Shown here one piece after another: positions 36,972 through 45,416 of a DNA stretch of 64,000 nt. Made by a program: the position numbers and the translations under genes. The DNA is taken from the NCBI GenBank assembly GCA_003600225.1, contig QZFT01000078.1:182953-246952 (forward strand), written 5' to 3'. The notes beneath the pieces were generated by a model. The model worked only from the letters and a program-made list of their open reading frames with translations. It was not told where the DNA came from and made no database searches. Each line of letters starts with the position of its first letter. The first letter of the stretch is position 1. The DNA comes from Pseudonocardiaceae bacterium YIM PH 21723. Its GTDB lineage: Bacteria > Actinomycetota > Actinomycetes > Mycobacteriales > Pseudonocardiaceae.

Positions 36972-37126
36972 CGCCGAGTCGGCTTGGGGGAGCCGAGCCG
37001 GGGATCCAACCAGATCCCTTGGGGTGAATCCGGCGATGTGTTCTTGCCGAACACGTCATCCGGTAGGGCTAGTTCCGGCCCGAACCCGTCAGCTAACCCG
37101 GTAGGCGGCCCGGAGCTAGAAGGAGA
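36972..37126 (+). ncRNA. c-di-AMP riboswitch (ydaO-yuaA class)
   Basis: The consensus blocks appear in order: GCCGAGTC (36973), GCCGGGGATCCA (around 36998-37008), TTGGGGTGAATCCGGC (37019-37034), CCGGTAGGGC (37060-37069), CCCGTCAGCTAACCCGG (37085-37101), GGCGGC closing the first helix (37104-37109), and an AGAAGGAG end that includes the ribosome site. This class senses c-di-AMP and is known before cell-wall hydrolase and rpf genes in Actinobacteria, usually turning expression off when c-di-AMP is high. The downstream gene is NlpC/P60 paralogue 3. Confidence 0.9.
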
Positions 37127-37136
37127 GCACGCACCT

Positions 37137-38129
37137 GTGGCTTCGAACCCGATGAAGCGCACCATGCGTGGATTACTGGCGGCGACCGCGCTCATCGTTT
37201 CGGTGAGCATCGCCCCCGGATCGATGGCGGACCCCGACCCGACCAACGCCTCGGACGCGCTGAAGCAGTACCAGGAGCTCAGCAAGTCCGTGCAGTCCGT
37301 CGTCGACCAGAAGAAAAAGGTCGAAGACGACATCGACGCCAAGAAGCGCGACGCGGAGAACGCCAAGGCCGCGGCCGAGCAGGCGATCAAGGACCAGGAG
37401 CAGTACCGGGGCGCCGTCGATCAGATCGCCGCGCAGGCCTACACCAACGGCCAGATGAACAGCATGAGCGCCCTCCTGGTCGCCAAGGACCCGTCCCAGT
37501 TCCTGGACCAGATGTCCGCCCTGGACGTGTTGTCGCACAACAACCAGTCCGCGATCACCGATCTGCAGAAGACGGTGGACGCCGCGGCGGCCGCGAACAA
37601 GAAGCTCCAGGACTCGATCAACTCCACCGCCAAGCTGCGCAGCGACCTGGAGGCCAAGCAGGCCGAACTGGCCCCGCAGATCGCCAAGGTGGAGGGCATC
37701 TACAACCGGCTCAGCGGTGCCGAGCTCGCCCAGATCACCGGCAACCGCGGCACCAAGATCCAGCTGCTCGGCAACAGCGTCGGCACCAGGGCCGCGATGA
37801 TCGCCCAGGACTTCCTCGGCGTCCAGTACGTCTGGGGCGGCACCACGCCGAGCCCGGGCTTTGACTGCTCCGGCCTGGTGCAGTGGGCCTACAACCACGC
37901 GGGCCGGCCGATGTCCCGCTCCACCTACACCCAGGTCTACGAGGGCACCCCGGTGAGCAGGGACAACCTGCAGGCCGGTGACCTGATCTTCCTGTACGGC
38001 AACCCGCCCGGCCACGTCGGCATCTACCTGGCGGGCGGCAAGTACATCAACGCGCCGACCACCGGTGACGTGGTGAAGATCGTCAACGTGCCGTGGGGCG
38101 ATGTGACCGCCATGCGGCACATCGGTTGA
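37137..38129 (+). CDS. Secreted NlpC/P60 peptidoglycan endopeptidase, paralogue 3
   Basis: A 330-residue protein from GTG 37137, 12 nt after AGGAGAG; the in-frame upstream ATG 36984 lies inside the riboswitch and is rejected. Signal peptide MASNPMKRTMRGLLAATALIVSVSIAPGSMA. The coiled coil has IAAQAYTNGQMNSMSALLVA as in the other two. The catalytic domain has FDCSGLVQWAY (Cys) and GHVGIYLA (His), but the third triad position is Asn (YINAPTTGD) rather than His; both occur in the family. It is the only one of the three under a c-di-AMP riboswitch. Confidence 0.94.
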   Translation: MASNPMKRTMRGLLAATALIVSVSIAPGSMADPDPTNASDALKQYQELSKSVQSVVDQKKKVEDDIDAKKRDAENAKAAAEQAIKDQEQYRGAVDQIAAQAYTNGQMNSMSALLVAKDPSQFLDQMSALDVLSHNNQSAITDLQKTVDAAAAANKKLQDSINSTAKLRSDLEAKQAELAPQIAKVEGIYNRLSGAELAQITGNRGTKIQLLGNSVGTRAAMIAQDFLGVQYVWGGTTPSPGFDCSGLVQWAYNHAGRPMSRSTYTQVYEGTPVSRDNLQAGDLIFLYGNPPGHVGIYLAGGKYINAPTTGDVVKIVNVPWGDVTAMRHIG

Positions 38130-38155
38130 GCCCGGTAACAACACAACCACGATCG

Positions 38156-38183
38156 GGGCCGACTTCCTTCGAGGGGTCGGCCC
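38156..38183 (+). terminator. Hairpin after NlpC/P60 gene 3
   Basis: GGGCCGAC (38156-38163) pairs with GTCGGCCC (38176-38183) around a 12-nt loop. No T tract. Confidence 0.6.
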
Positions 38184-38213
38184 TGAGCCGTGCCGTCTTC
38201 TAGGGTGCGAGGC

Positions 38214-39569
38214 ATGAGTGGTGGCAGAGCCAGACGCGTCTGGGCCGCGGTGGTCACCCTCATCATCGCCGTGACGGGCGTGCTCCTGCTGGTGCTGCCG
38301 GGCGGCAGCCCGCCACCCGCTCCGGAGCCGCCGGCGAGCAATGCCAACCGGCCGGCGCCGCCCGGTATCTCGACGGGTGAACCGGCCGGCGACGGCAAGA
38401 TCCCGGCGATCGGCGCGCTGCTGCGCAGCCGTGCCGAGGCGGTGCGTCAGCGGAACCGGGCCGCCTTCCTGGACACGGTCGACCCGCAGGCGGACGCCGC
38501 CTTCCGGGAGCGGCAGGCCGAGCTGTTCGACAACCTGCGGGACGTGCCGCTGAAGCTCTGGGACTACCGGCTGAACGCCGACGAGACCAACGAGGTCGAA
38601 CACCCGAGCCAGCAGCGCCGCGGCTCCGAGGAGCTGTGGTCGCCCCGGGTGGACCTGCTCTACCAGCTGACCGGGGCCGATCCCCAGCCGACCAGCAGGC
38701 CGCAGGGCATGGTGTTCTCCCGGCGCGGCGACCGCTGGTACCTGATGGCCGACGCGGCGCAGGCCGCCCCCGGGCTGAAGGCCTGGCGTGGACCGTGGGA
38801 CTTCGGCCCGGTGCGCGCCTCCGCGACCGCCAAGGGCGTCGTGCTCAGCCACGACAGCAACGCCGAGGTGGCCGATCGGGTCCGCGGCGAGCTGGACAGC
38901 GCGGTGGACGCGGTGACCTCGGTCTGGGGCGACAGGTGGAGCGGCCGGGTGGCCGTGGTGCTGCCGGAATCCACCGAGGAGTTGCAGTCGCTGGTCGGCC
39001 CGGAGTTCGCGGTGGACAGCATCGCCGCCGTGGCGATCGCGGACCGGGTGGACGGCGGCAAACAGACCGCGGACGGCCAGCGGGTGGTGCTGAACCCGAC
39101 CATCGCCGCGCGGCTGTCCCCGAGCGCGTTGCGGGTCGTGCTGCGGCACGAGATCGGCCATGTGGCGACCCGGGGCGTCACCGTGGACGGCTCGCCGCTG
39201 TGGCTGCTGGAGGGCTTCGCCGACTACATCGGCTACAAGGACAGCGGCATCCCGATGCGGCAGGCCGCGCCCGAGCTGGCGAAGAACGTGCAGCGCCCCG
39301 GGTTCACCGCCGCCGAGCTGCCGGCCGACGCCGACCTCCACAACGGCGGCACCAAGCTGGACTTCGCCTACCAGCGCTCCTGGTCGTTCGTGGTGTACCT
39401 GAGCCAGCTCACCAGTGAGCAGCGGGTGGTGCAGATCTACCGGCAGATCGCGTCCAAGGGCAAGATCGACCAGGACATCGTGGACGGGATCCTGCGCGAC
39501 GCGACGGGTAAGGGCCACGCCGAACTCCGCGACGGCTGGACGGCCTTCCTGCAGCAGAACTTCCGCTGA
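38214..39569 (+). CDS. Membrane-anchored zinc metallopeptidase (HEXXH, gluzincin-like)
   Basis: A 451-residue protein from ATG 38214. The N-terminal TM anchor (WAAVVTLIIAVTGVLLLVLPGG) is followed by a Pro-rich stalk. A stalk domain resembling NTF2 comes at about 60-180, then a peptidase region with VLRHEIGHVATRG (HEIGH, zinc ligands and Glu) and the downstream ligand region PLWLLEGFADYIGYK (Glu). The active site faces outside the cell. It follows the cell-wall hydrolase cluster and precedes pimB; a role in envelope protein processing is inference. Confidence 0.85.
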   Translation: MSGGRARRVWAAVVTLIIAVTGVLLLVLPGGSPPPAPEPPASNANRPAPPGISTGEPAGDGKIPAIGALLRSRAEAVRQRNRAAFLDTVDPQADAAFRERQAELFDNLRDVPLKLWDYRLNADETNEVEHPSQQRRGSEELWSPRVDLLYQLTGADPQPTSRPQGMVFSRRGDRWYLMADAAQAAPGLKAWRGPWDFGPVRASATAKGVVLSHDSNAEVADRVRGELDSAVDAVTSVWGDRWSGRVAVVLPESTEELQSLVGPEFAVDSIAAVAIADRVDGGKQTADGQRVVLNPTIAARLSPSALRVVLRHEIGHVATRGVTVDGSPLWLLEGFADYIGYKDSGIPMRQAAPELAKNVQRPGFTAAELPADADLHNGGTKLDFAYQRSWSFVVYLSQLTSEQRVVQIYRQIASKGKIDQDIVDGILRDATGKGHAELRDGWTAFLQQNFR

Positions 39570-39595
39570 GCCTCCGGGGTGGGGTCGCCTCGACT

Positions 39596-39646
39596 CCGAA
39601 GTTGACGAGTTTCGGGTGCTTTATGGCCGAAACTCGTCAACTTCGG
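39596..39646. repeat. Family B hairpin variant, perfect 20-bp arms
   Basis: CCGAAGTTGACGAGTTTCGG (39596-39615) and its exact reverse complement (39627-39646). The GAGTTTCGG segment is a compensated variant of GATGTTCGG in the other copies. Lies 27 bp after the metallopeptidase stop. Confidence 0.85.
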
Positions 39647-39776
39647 CGGCCGCGGTCCGCTCTGCGGGAGAGGTGCGCTCGATCATGAGCACCGGATGGG
39701 GGACCGGGGCTGCCGGGGACGGCCCCGGACTGGTTCACTGGGGTGGCTCGGTGATCAGAACTGGGAAGGGCTCCTT

Positions 39777-40409
39777 GTGTTCGTCAGTGAATTTCTCGGC
39801 CGCAAGCTCGATCGGCGTTTCCGGATGCTGGACTCCAACCGGAACGGTGTGATCGACGAGCGGGACTTCACCCTCGCCGCCGCAGGCCTGGCATCGGAGT
39901 TCGGGCACGCGCCCGGCTCGCCGCGGGCCCAGCGCCTGCTGAACACCCACCTGGCGACCTGGAAGGAGCTGCTCCGCGCCGCCGACGAGAACGGGGACGG
40001 CAAGGTCTCCCCGGAGGAGTTCAAGCGGGCCTTCACCACCACGATCCTGGTGTCCCAGGAGGCCTACGAGCGCGCGTACCTGCCGATGCTGCTCGAAGCG
40101 ATCATGATGGCCGACGCCGATGGCGACGGTGAGCTGACCGCGGGCGAGTTCCAGCGGCTGAACACCGTCTACATGCACGCCAGCGCCGAGGACAGCGCCG
40201 ACGTGTTCACCCGGCTGGACCGGGACAGCAGCGGCACGCTGACCGTGCAGGAGATCTCCGACGCGATCCGCGAGTACTACTTCAGCGAGGACCCGGCCGC
40301 GCCGGGCAACTGGCTGCTCGGACCGCCGCCGGTGGAGGCCGAGGTGGCCCCGCAGCGGCAGGCGCAGGCCGAGGAATCCATCATTCCGGAGTGGCACTCG
40401 CCTCGTTGA
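39777..40409 (+). CDS. Four-EF-hand calcium-binding protein (calerythrin/sarcoplasmic type)
   Basis: A 210-residue cytosolic protein from GTG 39777, preceded by GGGAAGGG. Four EF-hand loops are visible: DSNRNGVIDERD, DENGDGKVSPEE, DADGDGELTAGE and DRDSSGTLTVQE. The second and third have full ligand sets (D-x-D/N-x-D-G...E); the first has Asn at position 3 and Asp at 12, the fourth is Ser-rich, so affinities should differ. Calcium buffer or sensor proteins of this shape are known in actinomycetes (calerythrin). No partner gene is obvious. Confidence 0.88.
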   Translation: MFVSEFLGRKLDRRFRMLDSNRNGVIDERDFTLAAAGLASEFGHAPGSPRAQRLLNTHLATWKELLRAADENGDGKVSPEEFKRAFTTTILVSQEAYERAYLPMLLEAIMMADADGDGELTAGEFQRLNTVYMHASAEDSADVFTRLDRDSSGTLTVQEISDAIREYYFSEDPAAPGNWLLGPPPVEAEVAPQRQAQAEESIIPEWHSPR

Positions 40410-40417
40410 TCATGACT

Positions 40418-40455
40418 GCCGGGTACCCGGAACTCGTCAACTTCGGGTACCCGGC
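40418..40455. repeat. Palindromic hairpin GCCGGGTACCCG/CGGGTACCCGGC with a family B half in the loop
   Basis: Perfect 12-bp arms 40418-40429 and 40444-40455. The loop and right arm together contain GGAACTCGTCAACTTCGG, the right half of the variant hairpin at 39627-39646. It looks like a recombined family B element between the EF-hand gene and pimB. Confidence 0.7.
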
Positions 40456-40503
40456 AAACGAGACAGATCCGTAACAGTCTCAACAGGCCGGGCAACCTTT
40501 AGC

Positions 40504-41634
40504 ATGGGGTTGGTGCGGCGCACCCTGTTGATCACGAATGACTTTCCGCCCCGGGTGGGCGGGATTCAGACGTACCTGCATTCCCTGGCCACCCGGCTTC
40601 CCGCCGAGGACCTGGTCGTCTACGCGCCCGCGTTCAGCGGCCATCAGGAGTTCGACGCCGCGCAGCCCTTCGAGGTCGTCCGGCACGCCGGCGGGCTGAT
40701 GCTTCCGGTACCGGATGTGTTGCGCCGCGCCCGGGAGATCCTCATCGCCAAGGAGTGCACCGGCGTCTGGTTCGGCGCCTCCGCCCCCCTGGCCCTGATC
40801 ACCCCCTGGCTCCGGCAGGCCGGCGCGCGACGGGTACTGGCCTGCACGCACGGCCACGAGGTCGGCTGGTCGATGTTCCCGGGCTCCCGGCAGGTGCTGC
40901 GCAAGATCGGCGACACCGTCGACGTGCTGACCTTCGTCAGCCGGTACACCCGGTCCCGGTTCGCCTCCGCCTTCGGGCCGCAGGCGGCGCTGGAGTATCT
41001 GCCCTCGGGAGTGGACACCGAATTCTTCCGCCCGGACCGGGAGGCCGGCGCGCGGATCCGCGAACGGCACGGTCTCACCGACCGGCCGGTGATCGTCTGT
41101 GTGTCCCGGCTGGTGGCCCGCAAGGGGCAGGACATGCTGGTCAAGGCGCTGCCGGAGATTCACAAGTCGGTGCCGGACGCCGCGCTGCTGATCGTCGGCG
41201 AGGGGCCCTACCTGGACTCGTTGCGCAGGCTGGCGCACGAGGCCGGGGTGATCGACCACGTGGTGTTCACCGGCGAGGTCCCGTGGGAGGAGATCCCCGC
41301 GCACTACAACGCGGGCGATGTGTTCGCCATGCCCTGCCGCACCCGGGGCAAGGGGCTGGACGTCGAGGGGCTCGGCCTGGTCTTCCTGGAGGCGGCCGCC
41401 TGCGGGCTGCCGGTGGTCGCCGGCCGGTCCGGTGGCGCGCCCGAGGCCGTCCGGGACGGCGAGACCGGGTTCGTGGTCGAGGGGACCGACGTGGCCGAGC
41501 TGAGCGAGGTCCTCACCTCGCTGCTGGCCGACCGGCAGGCGGCGGTCACCATGGGCCGCCTCGGCCGGGTCTGGGTGGAGTCGGCCTGGGACTGGTCCCG
41601 GCTGGCGGAGCGCTTCATCGCACTGATGGCATAG
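40504..41634 (+). CDS. pimB: GDP-mannose-dependent phosphatidylinositol mannosyltransferase (PimB'-like, GT4)
   Basis: A 376-residue GT-B fold glycosyltransferase. The N-terminus TLLITNDFPPRVGGIQTYLH is the acceptor-side signature of this group. VLTFVSRYTRSRF and SGVDTEFFRPD follow in the middle. The donor domain begins PVIVCVSRLVARKGQDMLVKA, and the GT4 EX7E motif is in GLGLVFLEAAACGLPVVAG. The family adds the second mannose to PI-mannoside on the cytosolic face. Position next to fadD15 and the NlpC/P60 cluster matches Rv2188c, which supports the assignment over other GT4 roles. Confidence 0.88.
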   Translation: MGLVRRTLLITNDFPPRVGGIQTYLHSLATRLPAEDLVVYAPAFSGHQEFDAAQPFEVVRHAGGLMLPVPDVLRRAREILIAKECTGVWFGASAPLALITPWLRQAGARRVLACTHGHEVGWSMFPGSRQVLRKIGDTVDVLTFVSRYTRSRFASAFGPQAALEYLPSGVDTEFFRPDREAGARIRERHGLTDRPVIVCVSRLVARKGQDMLVKALPEIHKSVPDAALLIVGEGPYLDSLRRLAHEAGVIDHVVFTGEVPWEEIPAHYNAGDVFAMPCRTRGKGLDVEGLGLVFLEAAACGLPVVAGRSGGAPEAVRDGETGFVVEGTDVAELSEVLTSLLADRQAAVTMGRLGRVWVESAWDWSRLAERFIALMA

Positions 41635-42093
41635 CTCCGCAGCGGTGAAGCCGCGATCATCCGTGAGGCATCGAACGTATTACCCATATCCGCCACTCGG
41701 CCCGGTTCGCAACCCGGATGGCGGCAGAGCCGGCGGCGGTGAGCGGCGAGAAATCCATCGCCGTCGCCGGACACCTGTCACGTCCCGGGTGAGCGCCGAA
41801 TCTTTCAGTTGAGCGGACAAACCCTTGTGCCCGGCGGCGAATCCAGGCAAGCTCAACGGAGTTCGGTCGAAGGGGGCGACCGGCCTGAGCCGCGTGTTGT
41901 GCGGACATCTTTCATCCCAGTTAACCGTGTTAGCGCCGCGTCAGTGACGCGTCAGCGCTTGGCGGCATGCTTCTTGGTGGGCAGAGGTGGTTTCACCCCG
42001 GTAAGCCGGTGTGAAGTGGCCGAATCCCACAGCAACTGGGGGTCAGATGGCCCGCGCAACCTGGGGATGCGCGGGCCATCTGCGTATCTTCGT
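41635..42093. other. Intergenic region between convergent pimB and fadD15 with a terminator hairpin
   Basis: No gene is supported in these 459 bp. The only clear element is the hairpin CAGATGGCCCGCGCA...TGCGCGGGCCATCTG (42044-42082, perfect 15-bp arms, 9-nt loop), directly after the fadD15 stop, which probably ends fadD15 transcription although the T tract is missing. Confidence 0.65.
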
Positions 42094-43902
42094 CTAGGCG
42101 TACAGCGCGGCGATGTCCTGGGCGTAGGACTTGGCCACGACACCCCGGCGCAGCTTCATGCTGGCGGTGAGCTCGCCGGTCTGCTCGGTGAAGTCGTTGT
42201 TCAGCACGCGGAACTTCTTGATCGCCTCGGCCTTGGACACGGCCTTGTTGGCCTCGTCCACCGCGCCCTGCACCTCCGCGAGGAGCTGCGGGTCGTTGAC
42301 CAGTTCGGCCATCGGGGTGTCGGCGGACTTGCCGTGCTGTTCGGCCCAGCTCGGCAGGTATTCCGGGTCGATGGTGACCAGCGCGGCGATGAACGGCTGC
42401 TTGTCGCCGACCACCATGCACTGGCTGATCAGCGGATGCGACCGCAGCCGGTCCTCGAGCACCGCGGGGGCGACGTTCTTGCCGCCCGCGGTCACGATGA
42501 TCTCCTTCTTCCGGCCGGTGATCGACAGGTAGCCGTCCTCGTCCAGCGCGCCCAGGTCGCCGGTGTGGAACCAGCCGTCGGTCAGGGCTTCCGCGGTGGC
42601 CTTCTCGTTCTTCCAGTAACCGCGGAAGACCACCGGGCTCTTGATCAGGATCTCGCCGTCCTCGGCGATGCCGACCGTCGAGCCGTCGACCGGCCTGCCC
42701 ACGGTGCCGATCTTCAGGTGGTCCGGGTTGTTCAGCGTGACGCCCGCGCTGGTCTCGGTCAGGCCGTAGCCCTCGTAGACGATGACGCCGACGCCGCGGA
42801 AGAAGTGCGAGAGCCGGGCGCCCAGCGGTGCGCCGCCGGAGAGTGCGGCCTCACATCGGTTGCCCATGGCGGCGCGGAGCTTGCCGTAGACCAGCTTGTC
42901 GAACACCGCGTGCTTGAGCCGCAGCGCCAGGCCGGGGCCGCCCTTGTCGAGGGCCTCGCTGTAGGCCACGGCGGTCGCCTCGGCGGCGTCGAAGATCTTG
43001 CCCTTGCCGCCGGCGTGCGCCTTCTGCTTCGCGCCGTTGTAGACCTTCTCGAAGACCCGGGGGACCGAGAGCAGGAAGGCGGGGCGGAACGCCGCCAGGT
43101 CTTCCAGCAGGTTCGACACGTCGGCGGTGTGGCCGAGGACCACCCGGTTGTACACGGAGCCGATGACGATGACCCGGGCGAACACGTGCGCGAGGGGCAG
43201 GAACATCAGCACCGAGGAGTTGGCGTTCATGTGCTTGTCGAGGACCAGCTCCACGGCGCGCACCTCCCACAGCAGGTTGCCGTGGGTCAGCTCGCAGCCC
43301 TTGGGGCGGCCGGTGGTGCCGGAGGTGTAGATCAGCGTGGCCAGGGTGTCGGCCTTCAGCGCACCGCGCCTGGCGGTGAGTGCCTGCTCGTCGACGCTCG
43401 CGCCCAGGGCGGTCAGCTCGTCCACCGCGCCCGGCGCGCCGGCCTGGCTGGGGCCCTCGAACTGCCAGATGTGCTGCAGCTCGGGCAGCTTGCTGACGAC
43501 GCTGTCCACCGTGGCGCGGTGCGCGGCGTTCTCCACCACGATCGCCCTGGCGCCGGAGTCGGACAGCACCCATTCCACCTGTTCGGCGGACGAGGTCTCG
43601 TAGATCGGCACCACGACGCCGCCCGCCGCCCACACGGCGAAGTCGACGAGGGTCCACTCGTAGCGGGTCTTGGACAGGATGGCGACCCGGTCGCCCTGTT
43701 CCACTCCGGCGGCCACGAGACCCTTGGCGACGGCGATGACCTGAGCCTGGAAGTCCTTGCTGGTGACGTCCACCCAGCTGCCGTCGACCTTACGGCGGAA
43801 GATGACGCCGTCACCGAATCGCTCGGCATTGGCCCACACCATGTCGGTCAGGTTCTCGTCTGTGCCCACCGCGACGGTGGCGGGAACACGGTACTCACGC
43901 AC
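42094..43902 (-). CDS. fadD15: Long-chain fatty acid–CoA ligase (FadD15-like)
   Basis: A 602-residue AMP-forming ligase that activates fatty acids to acyl-CoA. The P-loop-like motif is TLIYTSGTTGRPKGCELTHG. VYEGYGLTETSAGVTLNN holds the adenine-binding YGxTE motif. DGWFHTGDLGALDEDGYLSI and ITGRKKEIIVTAGGKNVAP are the hinge and C-terminal catalytic segments. The placement beside pimB matches Rv2187 (fadD15). It runs opposite to both neighbours and is divergent from the small START-like gene at 44014. Confidence 0.95.
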   Translation of the reverse strand: MREYRVPATVAVGTDENLTDMVWANAERFGDGVIFRRKVDGSWVDVTSKDFQAQVIAVAKGLVAAGVEQGDRVAILSKTRYEWTLVDFAVWAAGGVVVPIYETSSAEQVEWVLSDSGARAIVVENAAHRATVDSVVSKLPELQHIWQFEGPSQAGAPGAVDELTALGASVDEQALTARRGALKADTLATLIYTSGTTGRPKGCELTHGNLLWEVRAVELVLDKHMNANSSVLMFLPLAHVFARVIVIGSVYNRVVLGHTADVSNLLEDLAAFRPAFLLSVPRVFEKVYNGAKQKAHAGGKGKIFDAAEATAVAYSEALDKGGPGLALRLKHAVFDKLVYGKLRAAMGNRCEAALSGGAPLGARLSHFFRGVGVIVYEGYGLTETSAGVTLNNPDHLKIGTVGRPVDGSTVGIAEDGEILIKSPVVFRGYWKNEKATAEALTDGWFHTGDLGALDEDGYLSITGRKKEIIVTAGGKNVAPAVLEDRLRSHPLISQCMVVGDKQPFIAALVTIDPEYLPSWAEQHGKSADTPMAELVNDPQLLAEVQGAVDEANKAVSKAEAIKKFRVLNNDFTEQTGELTASMKLRRGVVAKSYAQDIAALYA

Positions 43903-44013
43903 GAAGACCTCCGGGGCTGCGGTCTGTTACTGGGCGGTAAACCTAACGGTGTGCACCATACTGCCGGTAGGTCGTTGATGGCAGATGCACGTGTTCGTGA
44001 CACTCTGGAGCAC

Positions 44014-44427
44014 GTGACCTCGATACATGTGGTGGACCAGACCTTCATCGCCGCACAACGTGAATTGGTCGCCCCTTTCTTTCACGACCAGGACTCTTGG
44101 CGCAGGTATTGGCCCGATTTGGTACTTGTTCCTTATCAAGTCCGGGGCAAACAGGGAATCCGCTGGACGGTTTACGGGGATCTCATCGGCACTATGGAGA
44201 TCTGGCTCGAACCTGTGATGGACGGCACTGTCGTGCACTACTTCCTGAAGGCGGACAAGGCCGCCCGGGACTCCAGGGACACCATCGACGGCGCGCAGAC
44301 GCTGGCGCTCACCCATCAGGAGATCCACCGGGAGTGGGAACGCTGGAAGCGCGCGGCCAAGGCCGTGGTGTTCGAGGTGAAGGCGGAGTTCGACCGTGAA
44401 CGGGCGCCGGGCGTTCCGCCGGCTTAG
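44014..44427 (+). CDS. Small START/SRPBCC-like conserved protein (Rv2186c position)
   Basis: A 137-residue protein from GTG 44014 (preceded by CTGGAG); ATG 43978 in the same frame would add 12 residues. The start TSIHVVDQTFIAAQRELVAP, then FFHDQDSWRRYWPDLVL and a C-terminal helix (LALTHQEIHREWERWKRAA) give the outline of a START-like lipid-binding fold. By position between fadD15 and the SRPBCC/ArsA genes it corresponds to Rv2186c. Function unknown; lipid or CoA-ester binding would fit its neighbours. Confidence 0.75.
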   Translation: MTSIHVVDQTFIAAQRELVAPFFHDQDSWRRYWPDLVLVPYQVRGKQGIRWTVYGDLIGTMEIWLEPVMDGTVVHYFLKADKAARDSRDTIDGAQTLALTHQEIHREWERWKRAAKAVVFEVKAEFDRERAPGVPPA

Positions 44428-44435
44428 TCCTGGTA

Positions 44436-44525
44436 CGCAGTAAGGGTGCCCCTTACTGCGCTCAACGCAGTGTGTGTGCCCCTTACTGCACTGAGCGCAG
44501 TGTGGGTGCCCCTTACTGCATAAGC
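44436..44525. repeat. 3 x 30-bp tandem repeat with self-complementary units
   Basis: CGCAG starts at 44436, 44466 and 44496, an exact 30-bp period. Each unit contains GTGCCCCTTACTGC; the first can form GTAAGG-gtg-CCCCTTAC. It follows the stop at 44427. There are no spacers, so it is not a CRISPR array. It may act as a compound terminator. Confidence 0.85.
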
Positions 44526-44565
44526 CCCGCCTGGTCGGCTGAGCGGGTGCCCGTAACCTGGGGTA

Positions 44566-45360
44566 GTGCGGGTACACGTGGTCTCTGATGTGCATGGCAA
44601 CGCCGAAGCCCTGGCCAGGGCCGGAGACGGCGCCGACGCGCTGCTGGTGCTCGGTGACCTGCTGGACTTCATCGACTACCGGGAACCGGGCAAGGGCATC
44701 ATGGGCCGGATCTTCGGGGCCGAGAAGGTCACCGAGTTCATCCGGCTGCGCACCGAGGGCCTGCGCGAACAGGCCGGCGTGTACATCCGCGGCCTGTGGG
44801 ACGAGCTGTCCGACGGCCCGCGCCTGGTCTCCGAGGCCATCACCGAGGAGTACGCCCGGCTGTTCACGGCCCTGAGCGCGCCCGCCTACGCCACCGCCGG
44901 CAATGTCGACTCGCCCGAACTGTGGCGGAAGATCGCCGCGGAACTGGGCACCGACCTGCGGTTGTTCGACGGCGAGAGCATCGAACTGGGTGGCCTGCGG
45001 ATCGGGTTCGTCGGCGGCGCGCTGCGGCTGATGACCTTCCCGCCGACCAAGTCACACTGGCAGCCGTACCTGCGCTCGCCGGAGGAGTTCGACGCCGCGG
45101 TCGCCGGCCTGCCGCCGGTGGACATCCTCGCCACGCACATCCCGCCCGCCGTGGCGGAACTCACGTACGACGTGGTGGCCCGGCGCTCCGAACTCGGTTC
45201 CTACGGCCTCCTAGAAAAGATCCGCGCTGATCGTCCGCGCTGGTCCCTGTTCGGCCATGTGCACCAACCGTTGTCCGGAAGGGTCCGCATCGGGCCGACC
45301 GAATGCGTCAACGTCGGCCATTTCAAACGCTGGGGCCGGCCCTACGTCATCAACTGGTAA
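44566..45360 (+). CDS. Calcineurin-like metallophosphoesterase
   Basis: A 264-residue cytosolic protein from GTG 44566. Metal-binding motifs in order: VVSDVHGN (residues 5-12), VLGDLLD, AGNVDSPE, ATHIPP and FGHVHQP. These give the full set of a di-metal phosphoesterase. Compared with compact members it has an extra helical stretch after GDLLD (residues 36-100). Substrate unknown (protein, nucleotide or lipid phosphate). Followed by the SRPBCC gene 57 bp downstream. Confidence 0.9.
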   Translation: MRVHVVSDVHGNAEALARAGDGADALLVLGDLLDFIDYREPGKGIMGRIFGAEKVTEFIRLRTEGLREQAGVYIRGLWDELSDGPRLVSEAITEEYARLFTALSAPAYATAGNVDSPELWRKIAAELGTDLRLFDGESIELGGLRIGFVGGALRLMTFPPTKSHWQPYLRSPEEFDAAVAGLPPVDILATHIPPAVAELTYDVVARRSELGSYGLLEKIRADRPRWSLFGHVHQPLSGRVRIGPTECVNVGHFKRWGRPYVINW

Positions 45361-45416
45361 CGCGGGGGCCTTGGCTGACCGTCGGCGTCCGGTTTGAGCA
45401 GGGTAATGTCGCCGCC

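Noticed and set aside
36984..37136. Earlier ATG start for NlpC/P60 paralogue 3
   Set aside because: It would translate the riboswitch; GTG 37137 follows a ribosome site and begins the conserved signal peptide.
41657..41908. Minus-strand frame of 83 codons between pimB and fadD15
   Set aside because: No motif, no ribosome site; overlaps nothing conserved.
44436..44525. Three 30-bp repeats considered as a CRISPR array
   Set aside because: Units are directly adjacent with no spacers, and no cas gene is in the window.
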